Below are positions 10,907 through 22,785 of a stretch of DNA of 64,000 nucleotides, one piece after another. Source of the DNA: Paratinospora sagittata (lineage: Eukaryota; Streptophyta; Magnoliopsida; Ranunculales; Menispermaceae). The stretch spans positions 25,210,286 through 25,274,285 of the forward strand of contig CM069603.1 of the NCBI GenBank assembly GCA_035771175.1, in the 5' to 3' direction. The first letter of the stretch is position 1, and every line of letters begins with the position of its first letter. The notes beneath the pieces were generated by a model that did not search any database, was not told the origin of the DNA, and saw only the letters and a program-made list of their open reading frames with translations. Made by a program: the position numbers and the translations under genes.

Positions 10907-13863
10907 TGTGACGCCCCAAAAATTATTTCATCTAGCCCATAACTCAATTGCACTTTGCCCAAACTCTATGCGTTGCCTTGATATGTTTGGTGTTTGTTTG
11001 ATGGTTGTTTAATGTTTGTATAGTTGATACTTGATAATGTATATAAATATGTGTATCATAAATTGTATATGGGTCATGTTAAATTAAATTATAATGCATA
11101 TGTTATTATTTATGCATGGACCCATTAAACCATGAATTGATATGAGTTAGGATTGATTGAATAAAAGGATAAATGAGAATGAAAATTTGGTGCATTAAAT
11201 GGATTGGACATTTAAAATACATGGAAGCATGAAATTGGTTAAAGTACATGTGGTTGGTATGGGTAGTATGAGACCAACACATGTGAAGGTTGGTGCATGA
11301 AAGTGGACAAGTGTCCCATGCCCTCAAGGAAGTGCTAGAATGAGTGGAGGGAATCAAGGAGAGAATCAAGGAGAGTAAGGAGGGAATCAAGGAAGTGCTA
11401 GAAAGAGGTGAGTGGAGAGAAAGAAAAGAAGAAGAGAAAGAAAAGAAGAGAAAGGAAAGAAGAAGAGAAAGAATGAGAGAGTTGCAGGAGGAAGATCCCT
11501 GCGATGTTTTCATCAAAGAGGTAGATCTTTGGAATCTATGGTCAGATTGAGCTCAAAATTTGTCAGCAAGTTTGTAACTTATGGTTATTCATTCTGGTCG
11601 GTGGCGATCTTGATCAGAGGTTTCTTCTAAGAGATCTAACCTCTCAAACAAGGCTGGTCGAAAAGTCTGGATTTCTCGCACCGTTTCGCTCAAACGTATA
11701 GACCTCCTTAATCTACCGTTGGATGGATATGAATTTGGGTATGTCGTGTACAACTAATAGGTCTACATTCTTAACGGTGGAGATCTTGATTTAAGGTTTC
11801 TTCTGAGAGATCTAACCTCTGCAACAAAGCTGGTCGGAGATTCTAGATTTCTCGTGGTGTTTCGCTCAAACTTGTAGATCTCATACATCTACCGTTGGAT
11901 GGATATCAAATTTGGGTATGTAGTTTATAACTGATATTTCTGTATTCTGAACGGTGGAGATGTGTATTCGTTTAGTATTTTGTGTGATATAGTCATCTGA
12001 GTTTGAGTATTTGCAGCAGGAAAGGAGAAATTGTCTGATTAGAGACTTGTTCATCAAATATACTTATCTTTTCGGTCCACCGTTGGATTGGGCTGATATT
12101 TGGACAGAAGGTTTGTTTCTTCACATACTTCAATCTGTACGGTTGATTTTGTGATTACATATTTCTGTTGGTATATTGATACATCTGAACAGAATAGTAA
12201 ATGAAGAATTGGTAGGGTTGCTTGTATTAGACCTAAATTTAGAATATGAACTTAGACCTTTCCAAATAGCTTGCATGTCAACTATGTTGACCTAGTTGCC
12301 ATTGTTGATGAACCCATGATGCAAAATCAGTGATATACATGGCTGAACATGGTGACCTAGTGTAAATCGACAATATGGCCTAAGTATGGAAAATTTCATA
12401 TTTTAGGGCTTTTGATGCTTTTGGCCTAGAATCATTGAATTGATGCAACTTATTTTTAATTAAGCATGATTAGAGTTGATTATGCTACTGATTTAGTGGT
12501 TGTCACCATATCATGGGTTAGGCCTACTTGTGATCAAGTGACCAATTTGGGCATGTTTATGCCTAAAGGAATTGAAAATCAGTATTTTTGATTAATAGAA
12601 TGGTTTATGTATGAGAACTATGCATTAGAGGCCTAAGTCATGTGATTTGAGTTGAATGATGGGATTAGATGGGATTTAGGCCTATTGTTTATATGTGGGC
12701 TGATTTAGGGTTGATGTGTAATGTCTATATGATTGAGCATAGAAATTGATGTATGGTAGGATATTGATGTATGTTTCAGGATCTTGATTGGGTTGATTCG
12801 GTTTGGTGGTCGTGTGTGGTTAAATACTCTCGCGAGGCTTGGTTGTGAGTAGACTTCATTTATGATTATATCTTTTATGTCATCATATCACTTATATATA
12901 TTGTATGTTGAAAGCATGAATGTGTTCTAATGTTTTGAATGATGCATTGATTTGAGAAAACCTTATGACTTTGGTTGGGCCCATCTATCTGGCTAATAGG
13001 GGGACTTAACCTTGTCATAGGAGGGTTTTAGGAAAGGAAATGATTGGGGTCAACGGCACGGTGAAATAGACGTGTACTAGTAACCCAAATAAACATGATT
13101 GGGATCAACGGTACGGTGAAATAGACGTGCACTAGTAACCCAATGCATGTGGAATGTGGATCCAAATTAATAAGCTTTTACTTGCATCGAACTTATTATA
13201 AATGTTTGATATCTATATGTTATGAGCTTTTAAATCATGCTACACATTGACATTCATACATGATATTTATTGATGAGTATTGATAGCATATCTGAATTCT
13301 ATTCCCTGGGCACCGTTGGCTCACCCTCATTTTCCTCTTTCAGGTCCTTCTGTCCCGAATAAGGGCAAAGGAGTAGTTATATCTTGAGGGCCTTGCCTGC
13401 GAGAGAATCCAAAGCCTCGATGTGAGTTGAGAGGCATTTTGATTGAACTGTGTTTTAAATTATGAAGTATTATATTTTGGATTATGTAATTATAACACTT
13501 ACCACATTGTAGTATGGGTGAGTTGGGACTTGTTAGATAGATCCTGTGGGCATATGACGGTTTTTATTTGTACCCACAATTTTGGACTTTATGTGTATGT
13601 TAATTTTAATGGACTGTAGGGATTATGATTTTATTTATGGTTCATTTTTATGGATTATCCCTTGTCTTTGATGATTAATACGGTGGGTAGTTTTGTTTGG
13701 TACCTTTTAATATTATGTCGTTGTTTGAGATAAGGCTCGTAGGGTCTCAACCACCTCACGGGAGTTGAGGAGTGGTCGGAGATGCCTACGCCGGGCGTCC
13801 CGCCCCGGCATTCCGCATGCCACTCCCTGCGGGGTTGGTGGTCCGGGGTGTGGGGTCGCCACC
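10907..13863 (+). repeat. 5' LTR of element B
   Basis: Starts TGTGACGCCCC; ends GGGGTCGCCACC, where the partner LTR has ...CACA, so the last base is mutated. It contains a purine-rich stretch (11,340-11,480) rich in GAGAAAGAAAAGAAG, a two-copy 55-bp repeat (about 13,030-13,140, core GGTGAAATAGACGTG) and a G+C-rich 3' end (13,780-13,860). Apparent reading frames on the opposite strand (11,106-11,516, Ser/Leu-rich) are shadows of the purine run. Confidence 0.93.
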
Positions 13864-13865
13864 GT

Positions 13866-13877
13866 TGGTATCAGAGC
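13866..13877 (+). other. Primer-binding site of element B
   Basis: TGGTATCAGAGC, complementary to the 3' end of plant initiator methionyl-tRNA, two bases after the 5' LTR. It primes minus-strand DNA synthesis. Confidence 0.9.
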
Positions 13878-14088
13878 CTGATTTTACTAGGTTTGGTCTA
13901 TGTATTGAACTTAGATGACTTTGACCTAGGAATTGGTGAGAGATTTAGGTGATTAAAAAGCTTAAAGGAACTAACTTAAAAGCCTTACTATCATATTTTC
14001 TGCGTGTATTATATGATATGGGTAGTTATGAGGCTTTGTTAATGTTTTAAATGTGTGATGGTTGCTCATATTTCTACTTCTCAGTGTC

Positions 14089-15400
14089 ATGATGAGGAGC
14101 GAGAGATTGGGACAGCCACGCACAGGGCCATCCGATGATGACCGGATAGGGAGGATGGAGGAGATTATTCAGGCACAGACTTCACAGATACAGGCCTTAG
14201 TGCAGCAGGTTGAGGCTATTGCTCGACAGTCACCTCAAACAATACCTCAGGAGGCGGGCACTAGTGGGGCCGAGGCTAGTGGAGCTGCAGGGGAACAGGA
14301 CCTCAAATGGCTGTACCTCAGCCTATGCCTACACCTGCTCCTATTGTTGTGGAGAACCCCACTGATCGGCGGATCAGACTGCTAGAGAAGTTCATGAAGC
14401 TAAAGCCTAAGGAATTCACTGGTGGGGTTGACTTGAAGAAGGCCGAAGATTGCTGAAGAATGTCAAGAAGATCAGTCGCTCCTTAGAGCTTGATGAGGAG
14501 TCTCAGGTCCTATGTGCTGCTCACACACTGGAGAGTGATGCAGAGGACTGGTGGCTTTCAGTGTTGGATACACAGGGGGCAGTGAAGAGTTGGGACACCT
14601 TCAAACGGTTGTTCTTACAGGCTTACGTTCCAGAAACTGAGAGACAGGCTAAGCAACTCGAGTTTTTGAATCTCGCACAGGGCACCATGTCAGTCAGGGA
14701 GTACGAGCTCAGATTTAGGCAGCTCGCAGTTTATGCTCCTGGGTTAGTTCAGACGCCGAGTGACAAGATTGTGAGGTTTTCTTTGAACCTAAGGCCTGCG
14801 ATCCAACATGCCTTGTCTGTGACGAAGATGACTGATTTTACCACAGTGGTCCAGAGGGCCAAACAGTATGAGTTGGCTGAGCGGGTTGATGGTATGTCTA
14901 CACGAGCAGCTCCAGGTGAACCGACTTCACCAGTAGAGTCTGGGGGACAGTTCCAAACTCCGTGGAAGAAAGGAAGATGGGAAAGGAAGAGAAAGTTTTA
15001 TGGAAGAGCACAGTCTGATGGTGCTCAGAGTAAGGCATCCCAGGTTCAGATTGGTATGATGGCCTCACCAGTGGTTTCCTCTTCTGTCCCTATTCCTACT
15101 CAGGCACCGAGTGCACCAAGACCCCCATTCCCACAGAATGCTGGCCGAGGCAGAGGTAGAGGCCGAGGAAGTTATGTGACGACATCTCAGACTGGGTCAT
15201 TTGCACCCAGGGCTCCATTCTTATGTTTTCAATGTGGGCAGGCTGGGCATAGGAAGTCCGAGTGTCCGAGTTTTCAGAGAGCTCAGGGATTTGTGCAGCA
15301 GTCCAGTGCCAGAGAGACAGCGAAGGCAGCTACTGAGCCAGACCCGACAGCATCCAGGACTTTGGTGGAAGGTACTCTTATTATTTGTGGTACTTCTATG
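14089..15400 (+). pseudogene. Element B gag
   Basis: Gag polyprotein, the capsid of the retrotransposon particle. It starts at ATG 14,089 (MMRSERLGQPRTG) and has a coiled-coil-like IQAQTSQIQALVQQVEAI. A single-base loss near 14,295 and another near 14,445 shift the frame twice; after the second, the product is open from 14,450. The main gag homology follows (DAEDWW, then [12 protein letters not shown], then a basic Arg-rich region). A CCHC zinc knuckle, [14 protein letters not shown], lies at 15,224-15,265. Gag and pol are in one frame downstream. It cannot be translated whole without frame correction. Confidence 0.87.
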
Positions 15401-18400
15401 CATGTATTATTTGATGCTGGTTTTACATTATCATTCATATCTGGACGTATGGTAGATAGTTTGCATTTGACGCCCATTAGGGCTAGTACATTGTTAGTGG
15501 CGAGTACTGTAGCTGGGGAAAGGATCTACCCAAACATGATCTGTAGCCAGTGTGTGGTTCAGATTGGTGATGTTGAGATGCCTATTGACTTTCGAGTCCT
15601 AGAGTTTTTAGAGTTTGATGCAATTTTAGGGATGGATTGGCTTGCGGCTTATCATGCAGTTATCGACTGTTTCACGAAGATAATCATTTTTCAGATCCCC
15701 GGACACCCAGTGTTTACACTACAGGGTAGAGCTTCAGACGAGACAGTCACAAGGGGTAGATTTGTGACTGATGGAGATAGGGAGATTTTGGCTGGGTTAG
15801 TGCCTGATGAAGAAGAGACTAGTGAGGCGATACTTGAGGATATTGCCATTGTTAGGGACTTTCCAGATGTGTTCCCTGCGGATCTTCCAGGATTACCACC
15901 GAAGCGAGAGATCGATTTCATTATTGAACTAGTCCCTGGCACGAAGCCTATCTCCATGGCACCATATAGAATGGCGCCAGCCGAGTTGAGAGAGTTGCAG
16001 AAACAGCTCGAGGAGTTATTGGCTAAGGGTTTTATTTGCCCGAGCGTGTCACCCTGGGGAGCTCCAGTTCTTTTTGTGAAAAAGAAAGATGGGAGCTTGC
16101 GGTTGTGCATCGACTATCGCCAATTGAACAGAGTGACCATCAAGAACAAATATCCTCTCCCAAGGATTGATGACTTGTTTGATCAGTTGAGGGGAGCGAG
16201 GTATTTTTCGAAGATTGATTTGTGCTCCGGGTATCATCAGCTGAGGATCAGGGAGGAGGATGTGCCTAAGACAGCATTTAGAACCCGTTATGGACATTAT
16301 GAGTTCCTTGTGATGCCATTTGATGTGACTAATGCACTGGCGATGTTCATGGACCTGATGCAGAGGGTCTTTAGGCAGTATCTGGATAAGTTTGTCATCG
16401 TCTTCATTGATGACATATTGGTGTATTCCAAGACTCAGGCTGAGCATGAAGAACACCTTAGAGTGACCTTGCAAACTCTGAGAGAGCATAGGCTATATGC
16501 AAAGCTGAGCAAGTGCGAGTTTTGGATCACCGAAGTGAAGTTCTTAGGTCATGTGGTGAGTTCTGAGGGGATTTCAGTTGATCCGTCTAAGGTTGAAGCC
16601 ATTATCAGTTGGCCTAGGCCTACCACAGTGACCGAGATCAGAAGCTTTCTTGGGTTAGCTGGTTACTATAGGAGATTCGTTCAGGGATTCTCCAAGATAG
16701 CTACTCCTATGACTAGGCTCACCCAGAAAGATGTGTCCTTTGTATGGACCGAGGAGTGTGAGAATGCCTTTTTAGAGCTGAAGAAAAGATTGACATCTAC
16801 GCCAGTGTTGATTTTGCCAGAGCCTGATCAGGAATTGGTTATCTATACTGATGCCTCTCGTATTGGCTTAGGTTGCGTGTTGATGCAGAAGGATAGGGTC
16901 ATTGCTTATGTATCGAGGCAGTTGAAGGTGCATGAAAATAACTACCCTGTTCATGACTTAGAACTGGCCGCAGTGGTTTTTGCTTTGAAGATTTGGAGGC
17001 ATTATCTCTATGGTGAGAGATTCACTCTGTATTCTGACCATAAGAGCCTCAAGTACTTGTTCTCTCAGAAGGAATTGAACATGAGGCAGAGAAGATGGTT
17101 AGAGCTCCTCAAAGACTATGATTTTACATTGGAATACCACCCAGGTAAAGCCAATGTAGTGGCTGATGCGTTGAGCAGGAAGCGGGTAGAGACAGTTATG
17201 GTAGCACGCCAGATGTCTCATGAGTGGAGACTACTTGAGGCGGCTACGGTTATGAGTATATGTGCTCAAATGAGAGCTCAGCCTACACAAGTCCAGGAGG
17301 TAATTGACCAATAGAGACTTGACGTTGATCATGAGATGTACAAGTCTTGGGCTGAGAACAGTGATTTTACTGATTGGCACTTGTCATCTGATGGTGCCTT
17401 GAGATTTAGGGGACGTTTATGGGTTCCCGCAGATCCACGACTCAGACAGAGTGTTCTCCAAGAGGCTCACAGATCTCATTATGCTATTCATCCTGGCGGA
17501 ACCAAGACGTATCATGATATGAAAAGAATGTATTGGTGGCCCGACATGAAGAGAGAGATAGCTCAGTTCATTCAGAGGTGTGAGATTTGTCAGAGAGTCA
17601 AAGCTGAACATCAGAGGCCTGGAGGGCAGATGCAACCACTCGCCATTCCTGAGTGGAAATGGGAGCACGTCACTATGGACTTTGTTGTGGGATTACCCAA
17701 CACCCCGAGGAGACATAATGCTGTTTGGGTTATTATTGATCGCTTGACCAAGTCCGCTCACTTTCTACCGGTGAACACTAGGGATTCTATGGATAAGCTG
17801 AGCAGACTCTATATGCGGGAGATAGTCAGATTACATGGAGTGCCAGTTTCGATTGTGTCAGATAGGGATCCGAGGTTTACATCGGTATTCTGGCAGGGGT
17901 TGCAGAGGCAGCTCGGCACTAGACTAGATCTCAGTATCGCTTTTCACCCCCAGACGGGTGGCCAGTCTGAGTGGTTGATATCGATTTTAGAGGATATGCT
18001 TCGAGCTTGTGTCCTTGAGTCCAGTGATAACTGGGAGGAGTACATATATCTGTGTGAGTTCGCGTACAACAACAGCTATCAGTCCAGTATTGGCATGGCA
18101 CCTTTTGAGGCATTGTATGGTCGACCATGTAGATCTCCGATCTGTTGGATGGAGGTAGGGGATGTTGCGGTGATGGGACCAGAGTTTGTACAAGAACACA
18201 CAGAGAAGATTAAGAGGATCAAGCATAATATGAAAGTAGCCCAAGACAGGCAGAAGAGTTACACTGATGCCAAGCGGAAGACCGTAGAGTTCGAGGTGGG
18301 TGACCAAGTTTTATTGAAGGTCTCACCTCAGAAGGGCCAAACTAGATTTGGGATAAAAGGCAAGCTCGCTCCGAGATTTATTGGGTCGTTTGAGGTTTTA

Positions 18401-18727
18401 GAACGAATTGGCCCCGTCGCTTACCGATTAGCCTTGCCACCTCAGTTAGCAGTAGTCCACAATGTCTTTCATGTGTCAATGTTGAGAGTGTACAAGAGTG
18501 ATTTTGATCACGTCTTGGACTGGAGGAACATTGAACTGAGGTAGGATGGGACTTATGATGAGGAACCTATTCAGATACTTGACCGGAAGGTCCAGAGGTT
18601 ACGTAACCGCGAGATTCCGATGGTTAAGGTGAGACGGCAGTTCCATGGTGAGGAGCAGGTTACTTGGGAGCGTGAGGACTACATGATGGAGCACTTTGCC
18701 GAGTTCATGGGCTTAGGTATTTCTTAA
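15400..18727 (+). pseudogene. Element B pol: protease, RT, RNase H, integrase, chromodomain-like tail
   Basis: Domains in order. Protease: active-site block [12 protein letters not shown] near 15,405-15,440 (normally D-S/T-G). RT: about 15,880-16,600, with FIDDILVYS intact at 16,403-16,430. RNase H: 16,840-17,170, with YTDAS and [12 protein letters not shown] stop interrupts at 17,312-17,314 in the same frame. Integrase: HHCC zinc finger about 17,480-17,600, catalytic Asp in MDFVVG, Asp in SDRDPRF, Glu in GGQSEW (usual DGQSER is altered). A second TAG is at 18,542-18,544. The tail to 18,727 (EEPIQILDRK, VTWEREDYM) fits a chromodomain. Both stops are in one continuous frame, so no frameshift occurs after 14,450. 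Confidence 0.9.
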
Positions 18728-18758
18728 CCTTAAAACTTCGAAGACGAAGTTCATTCTA

Positions 18759-18770
18759 AGGTGGGTGTGA
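18759..18770 (+). other. Polypurine tract of element B
   Basis: AAGGTGGGTGTGA directly before the 3' LTR start TGTGACGCC, preceded by the CGAAGACGAAGTTC phrase common in plant chromoviruses. Confidence 0.75.
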
Positions 18771-21704
18771 TGTGACGCCCCGAAAATTATTTCATCTAGC
18801 CCATAACTCAATTGCACTTTGCCCAAACTCTATGCGTTGCCTTGATATGTTTGGTGTTTGTTTGATGGTTGTTTAATTTTTGTATAGTTGATACTTGATA
18901 ATGTATATAAATATGTGTATCATAAATTGTATATGGGTCATGTTAAATTAAATTATAATGCATATGTTATTATTTATGCACGGACCCATTAAACCATGAA
19001 TTGATATGAGTTAGGATTGATTGAATAAAAGGGTAAATGGGAATGAAAATTTGGTGTATTAAATGGATTGGACATTTAAAATACATGGAAGCATGAAATT
19101 GGTTAAAGTACATGTGGTTGGTATGGGTAGTATGAGACCAACACATGTGAAGGTTGGTGCATGAAAGTGGACAAGTGTCCCATGCCCTCAAGGAAGTACT
19201 AGAATGAGTGGAGGGAATCAAGGAGAGAATCAAGGAGAGAATCAAAGAGGGAATCAAGGAAGTGCTAGAAAGAGGTGAGTGGAGAGAAAGGAAAGAAGAA
19301 GAGAAAGAAAAGAAGAGAAAGGAAAGAAGAAGAGAAAGAAGGAGAGAGTTGCAGGAGGAAGATCCCTGCGACGTTTTCATCAAAGAGGTAGATCTTTGGA
19401 ATCGATGGTCAGATTGAGCTCAAAATTTGTCAGCGAGTTCGTAACTTATGGTTATTCATTCTGGTCGGTGGAGATCTTGATCAGAGGTTTCTTCTAAGAG
19501 ATCTAACCTCTCAAACAAGGCTGGTCGGAACGTCAGGATTTCTCGCACCGTTTCGCTCAAACTTGGGTATAAAATTTGGGTATGTCGTGTACAACTGATA
19601 GTTCTACATTCTGAACGGTGCAGATCTTGATTTAGCGTTTCTTCGGAGAGATCTAACCTCTGAAACAAAGCTGGTCGGAGATTCTAGATTTCTCTTGGTG
19701 TTTCGGTCAAACTTGTAGATCTCCTAAATCTACCGTTGGATGGATATCAAATTTGGGTATGTAGTTTATAACTGATATTTCTGTATTCTGAACGGTGGAG
19801 ATGTGTATTCGTTTAGTATTTTGTGTGATATAGTCATCTAAGTTTGAGTATTTGCAGCAGGAAAGGAGAAATTGTCTGATTAGAGACTTGTTAATCAAAT
19901 ATACTTATCTTTTCGGTCCACCGTTGGATTGGGCTGATATTTGGACAGAAGGTTTGTTTCTTCACATACTTCAATCTGTACGGTTGATTTTGTGATTACA
20001 TATTTCTGTTGGTATATTGATACATCTGAACAGAATAGTAAATGAAGAATTGGTAGGGTTGCTTGTATTAGACCTAAATTTAGAATATGAGCTTAGACCT
20101 TTCCAAATAGCTTGCATGTCAACTATGTTGACCTAGTTGCCATTGTTGATGAACCCATGATGCAAAATCAGTGATATACATGGCTGAACATGGTGACCTA
20201 GTGTAAATCGACAATATGGCCTAAGTATGGAAAATTTCATATTTTAGGGCTTTTGATGCTTTTGGCCTAGAATCATTGAATTGATGCAACTTATGTTTAA
20301 TTAAGCATGATTAGAGTTGATTATGCTACTGATTTAGTGGTTGTCACCATATCATGGGTTAGGCCTACTTGTGATCAAGTGACCAATTTGGGCATGTTTA
20401 TGCCTAAAGGAATTGAAAATCAGTATTTTTGATTAATAGAATGGTTTATGTATGAGAACTATGCATTAGAGGCCTAAGTCATGTGATTTGAGTTGAATGA
20501 TGGGATTAGATGGGATTTAGGCCTATTGTTTATATGTGGGCTGATTTAGGGTTGATGTGTAATGTCTATGTGATTGAGCATAGAAATTGATGTATGGTAG
20601 GATATTGATGTATGTTTCAGGATCTTGATTGGGTTGATTCGGATTGGTGGTCGTGTGTGGTTAAATACTCTCGCGAGGCTTGGTTGTGAGTAGACTTCAT
20701 TTATGATTATATCTTTTATGTCATCATATCACTTATATATATTGTATGTTGAAAGCATGAATGTGTTCTAATGTTTTGAATGATGCATTGATTTGAGAAA
20801 ACCTTATGACTTTGGTTGGGCCCATCTATCTGGCTAATAGGGGGACTTAACCTTGTCATAGGAGGGTTTTAGGAAAGGAAATGATTGGGGTCAACAGCAC
20901 GGTGAAATAGACGTGTACTAGTAACCCAAATAAACATGATTGGGATCAACGGTACGGTGAAATAGACGTGCACTAGTAACCCAATGCATGTGGAATGTGG
21001 ATCCAAATTGATAAGCTTTTACTTGCATCGAACTTATTATAAATGTTTGATATCTATATGTTATGAGCTTTTAAATCATGCTACACATTGACATGCATAC
21101 ATGATATTTATTGATGAGTATTGATAGCATATCTGAATTCTATTCACTGGGCACCGTTGGCTCACCCTCATTTTCCCCTTTCAGGTCCTTCTGTCCCGAA
21201 TAAGGGCAAAGGAGTAGTTATATCTTGAAGGCCTTGCCTGCGAGAGAATCCAAAGCCTCGATGTGAGTTGAGAGGCATTTCGATTGAACTGTGTTTTAAA
21301 TTATGAAGTATTATATTTTGGATTATGTAATTATAACACTTACCACATTGTAGTATGGGTGAGTTGGGACTTGTTAGATAGATCATGTGGGCATATGACG
21401 GTTTTTATTTGTACCCACAATTTTGGACTTTATGTGTATGTCAATTTTAATAGACTGTAGGGATTATGATTTTATTTATGGTTCATTTTTATGGATTATC
21501 CCTTGTCTTTGATGATTAATACGGTGGGTAGTTTTGTTTAGTTCCTTTTAATATTATGTCGTTGTTTGAGATAAGGCTCGTAGGGTCTCAACCACCTCAC
21601 GGGAGTTGAGGAGTGGTCGGAGATGCCTACGCCGGGCGTCCCGCCCCGGCATTCCGCATGCCACTCCCTGCGGGGTTGGTGGTCCGGGGTGTGGGGTCGC
21701 CACA
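18771..21704 (+). repeat. 3' LTR of element B
   Basis: Starts TGTGACGCCCC and ends GTCGCCACA, followed by the TSD CGATG at 21,705-21,709. It matches the 5' LTR throughout, lacking about 25 bp near 19,565 (a stretch around the 'gtataga...' of the 5' copy). The same family occurs as a solo LTR on the minus strand at 54,176-57,224. Confidence 0.93.
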
Positions 21705-21709
21705 CGATG

Positions 21710-22778
21710 AGGCTCGAAAGATTCCACTTGCGACCTACCAACTTATTGGTGAAGCAAATACATGGTGGATAAAAATATAGGAGGACCCAAGGGTCAGCAC
21801 TACAGCCATGACATGGCAACAGTTCGAGTCAATTTTATTGATAAGTACTTCCCCGGCGCTGTGAAGAGGCAGAAGCGCCAGGAGTTCACCAAACTATACC
21901 AAGGCGGCATGACAGTCAGGGAGTACGCTGGCAAGTTTAAAGAATTATCGGTCTACTCTCTCTCCACAATCTCAACAGAGCAAGATAAAATTGAGAAATT
22001 TTACAATAGCCTTCGTCTTGACATTCGACAAGCCTTGTCGATCTTGGATCTCAAGATTTACAGGGAGGTCGTTAAAAAGGCCATGAGCTTTGAACAGGAG
22101 AAGATTATGCAGGAGCAGAGACTGAATAGGGGAAAATGGCCTGCAACGTTTTTCCAACAGGGCTCGCAACAGGGCAACAAGAAGAAGCCATACTATAATC
22201 AAAACCTAGCCCTCCCAGCCCCTGTTAAGAAGAATGAGGCCACGACATCTACGGCCGAACCATCTAACCCTGGACATCAGGGTTTTCGCAATCATGGACG
22301 TGGAGGCCATAATGGCAGGGGTGGCTGTCGAAACGGCAATGGCAGAGGTGGTGGTCAGCACCACAATCAACATGGCCAACGGAACAATCAGCAGCAGAGG
22401 CTGACGTGTTACAACTGCGGCCAGCAGGGCCACGTAAGAAATGCCTGTCTGCACCTTCAGCAACCTATTCCCGTTGTTCCAGTCCAACAAGCACCACCTG
22501 CTGCTAATGCCCAACCCAGGCAGAACCAGCAAAACCAGGGGCAACGGAACCAGGGCAGAGCATTTGCCATCGCTCAACAACCCCTCACAGACAACAATGT
22601 AGTCGAAGGTACATTTCCCTTGTTTAATACAATGGTACATGTCTTGTTCGATTATGGTGCTACACATTTTTTTATATCGTCTGCATTAGTAAGACATTTA
22701 GGGTCGCATCCTGAACCCACAGAAATCACAATACATGTCACATCACCTTTAGGATCTAGTACAGTGCTCTCGATGTGA
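21710..22778 (+). pseudogene. Element C gag C-terminal part and protease
   Basis: Continues gag after element B, in the frame reading LATYQLIGEANTWW. A TAG near 21,778 and a frameshift near 21,830 lead into IDKYFPGAVKRQKRQEFTKLYQGG, parallel to D's block at 50,270-50,340. It ends with a Gly/Asn/Arg-rich basic region, a CCHC knuckle CYNCGQQGHVRNAC (about 22,408-22,450), and a protease active-site block LFDYGATHFFIS near 22,650. A stop at 22,776-22,778 truncates the protease; the rest is in another frame from 22,786. Confidence 0.85.
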
Positions 22779-22785
22779 GCTTCGA

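Larger units (their letters stand above)
10907..21704 (+). mobile_element. Element B: complete Ty3/gypsy chromovirus with both LTRs
   Basis: 10.8-kb element with 5' LTR (10,907-13,863), PBS (13,866-13,877), gag-pol (14,089-18,727), PPT (18,759-18,770), 3' LTR (18,771-21,704) and a perfect 5-bp TSD CGATG. The LTRs are nearly identical by eye: scattered substitutions plus an indel of roughly 25 bases near 11,690, so the insertion is recent compared with its neighbours. The coding region nevertheless has two single-base frameshifts in gag and two in-frame TAG codons in pol. Long LTRs, single gag-pol frame and C-terminal chromodomain-like tail fit the Tekay/Del clade. Confidence 0.93.

Noticed and set aside
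11106..11516. Ser/Leu-rich open frame on the minus strand, and its copies at 18,970-19,383 and 56,741-57,027
   Set aside because: Produced by the purine-rich stretch in family-B LTRs; present in every copy at the same LTR position.
15691..16489. Antisense open frames over element B pol
   Set aside because: Shadows of the well-supported sense pol.
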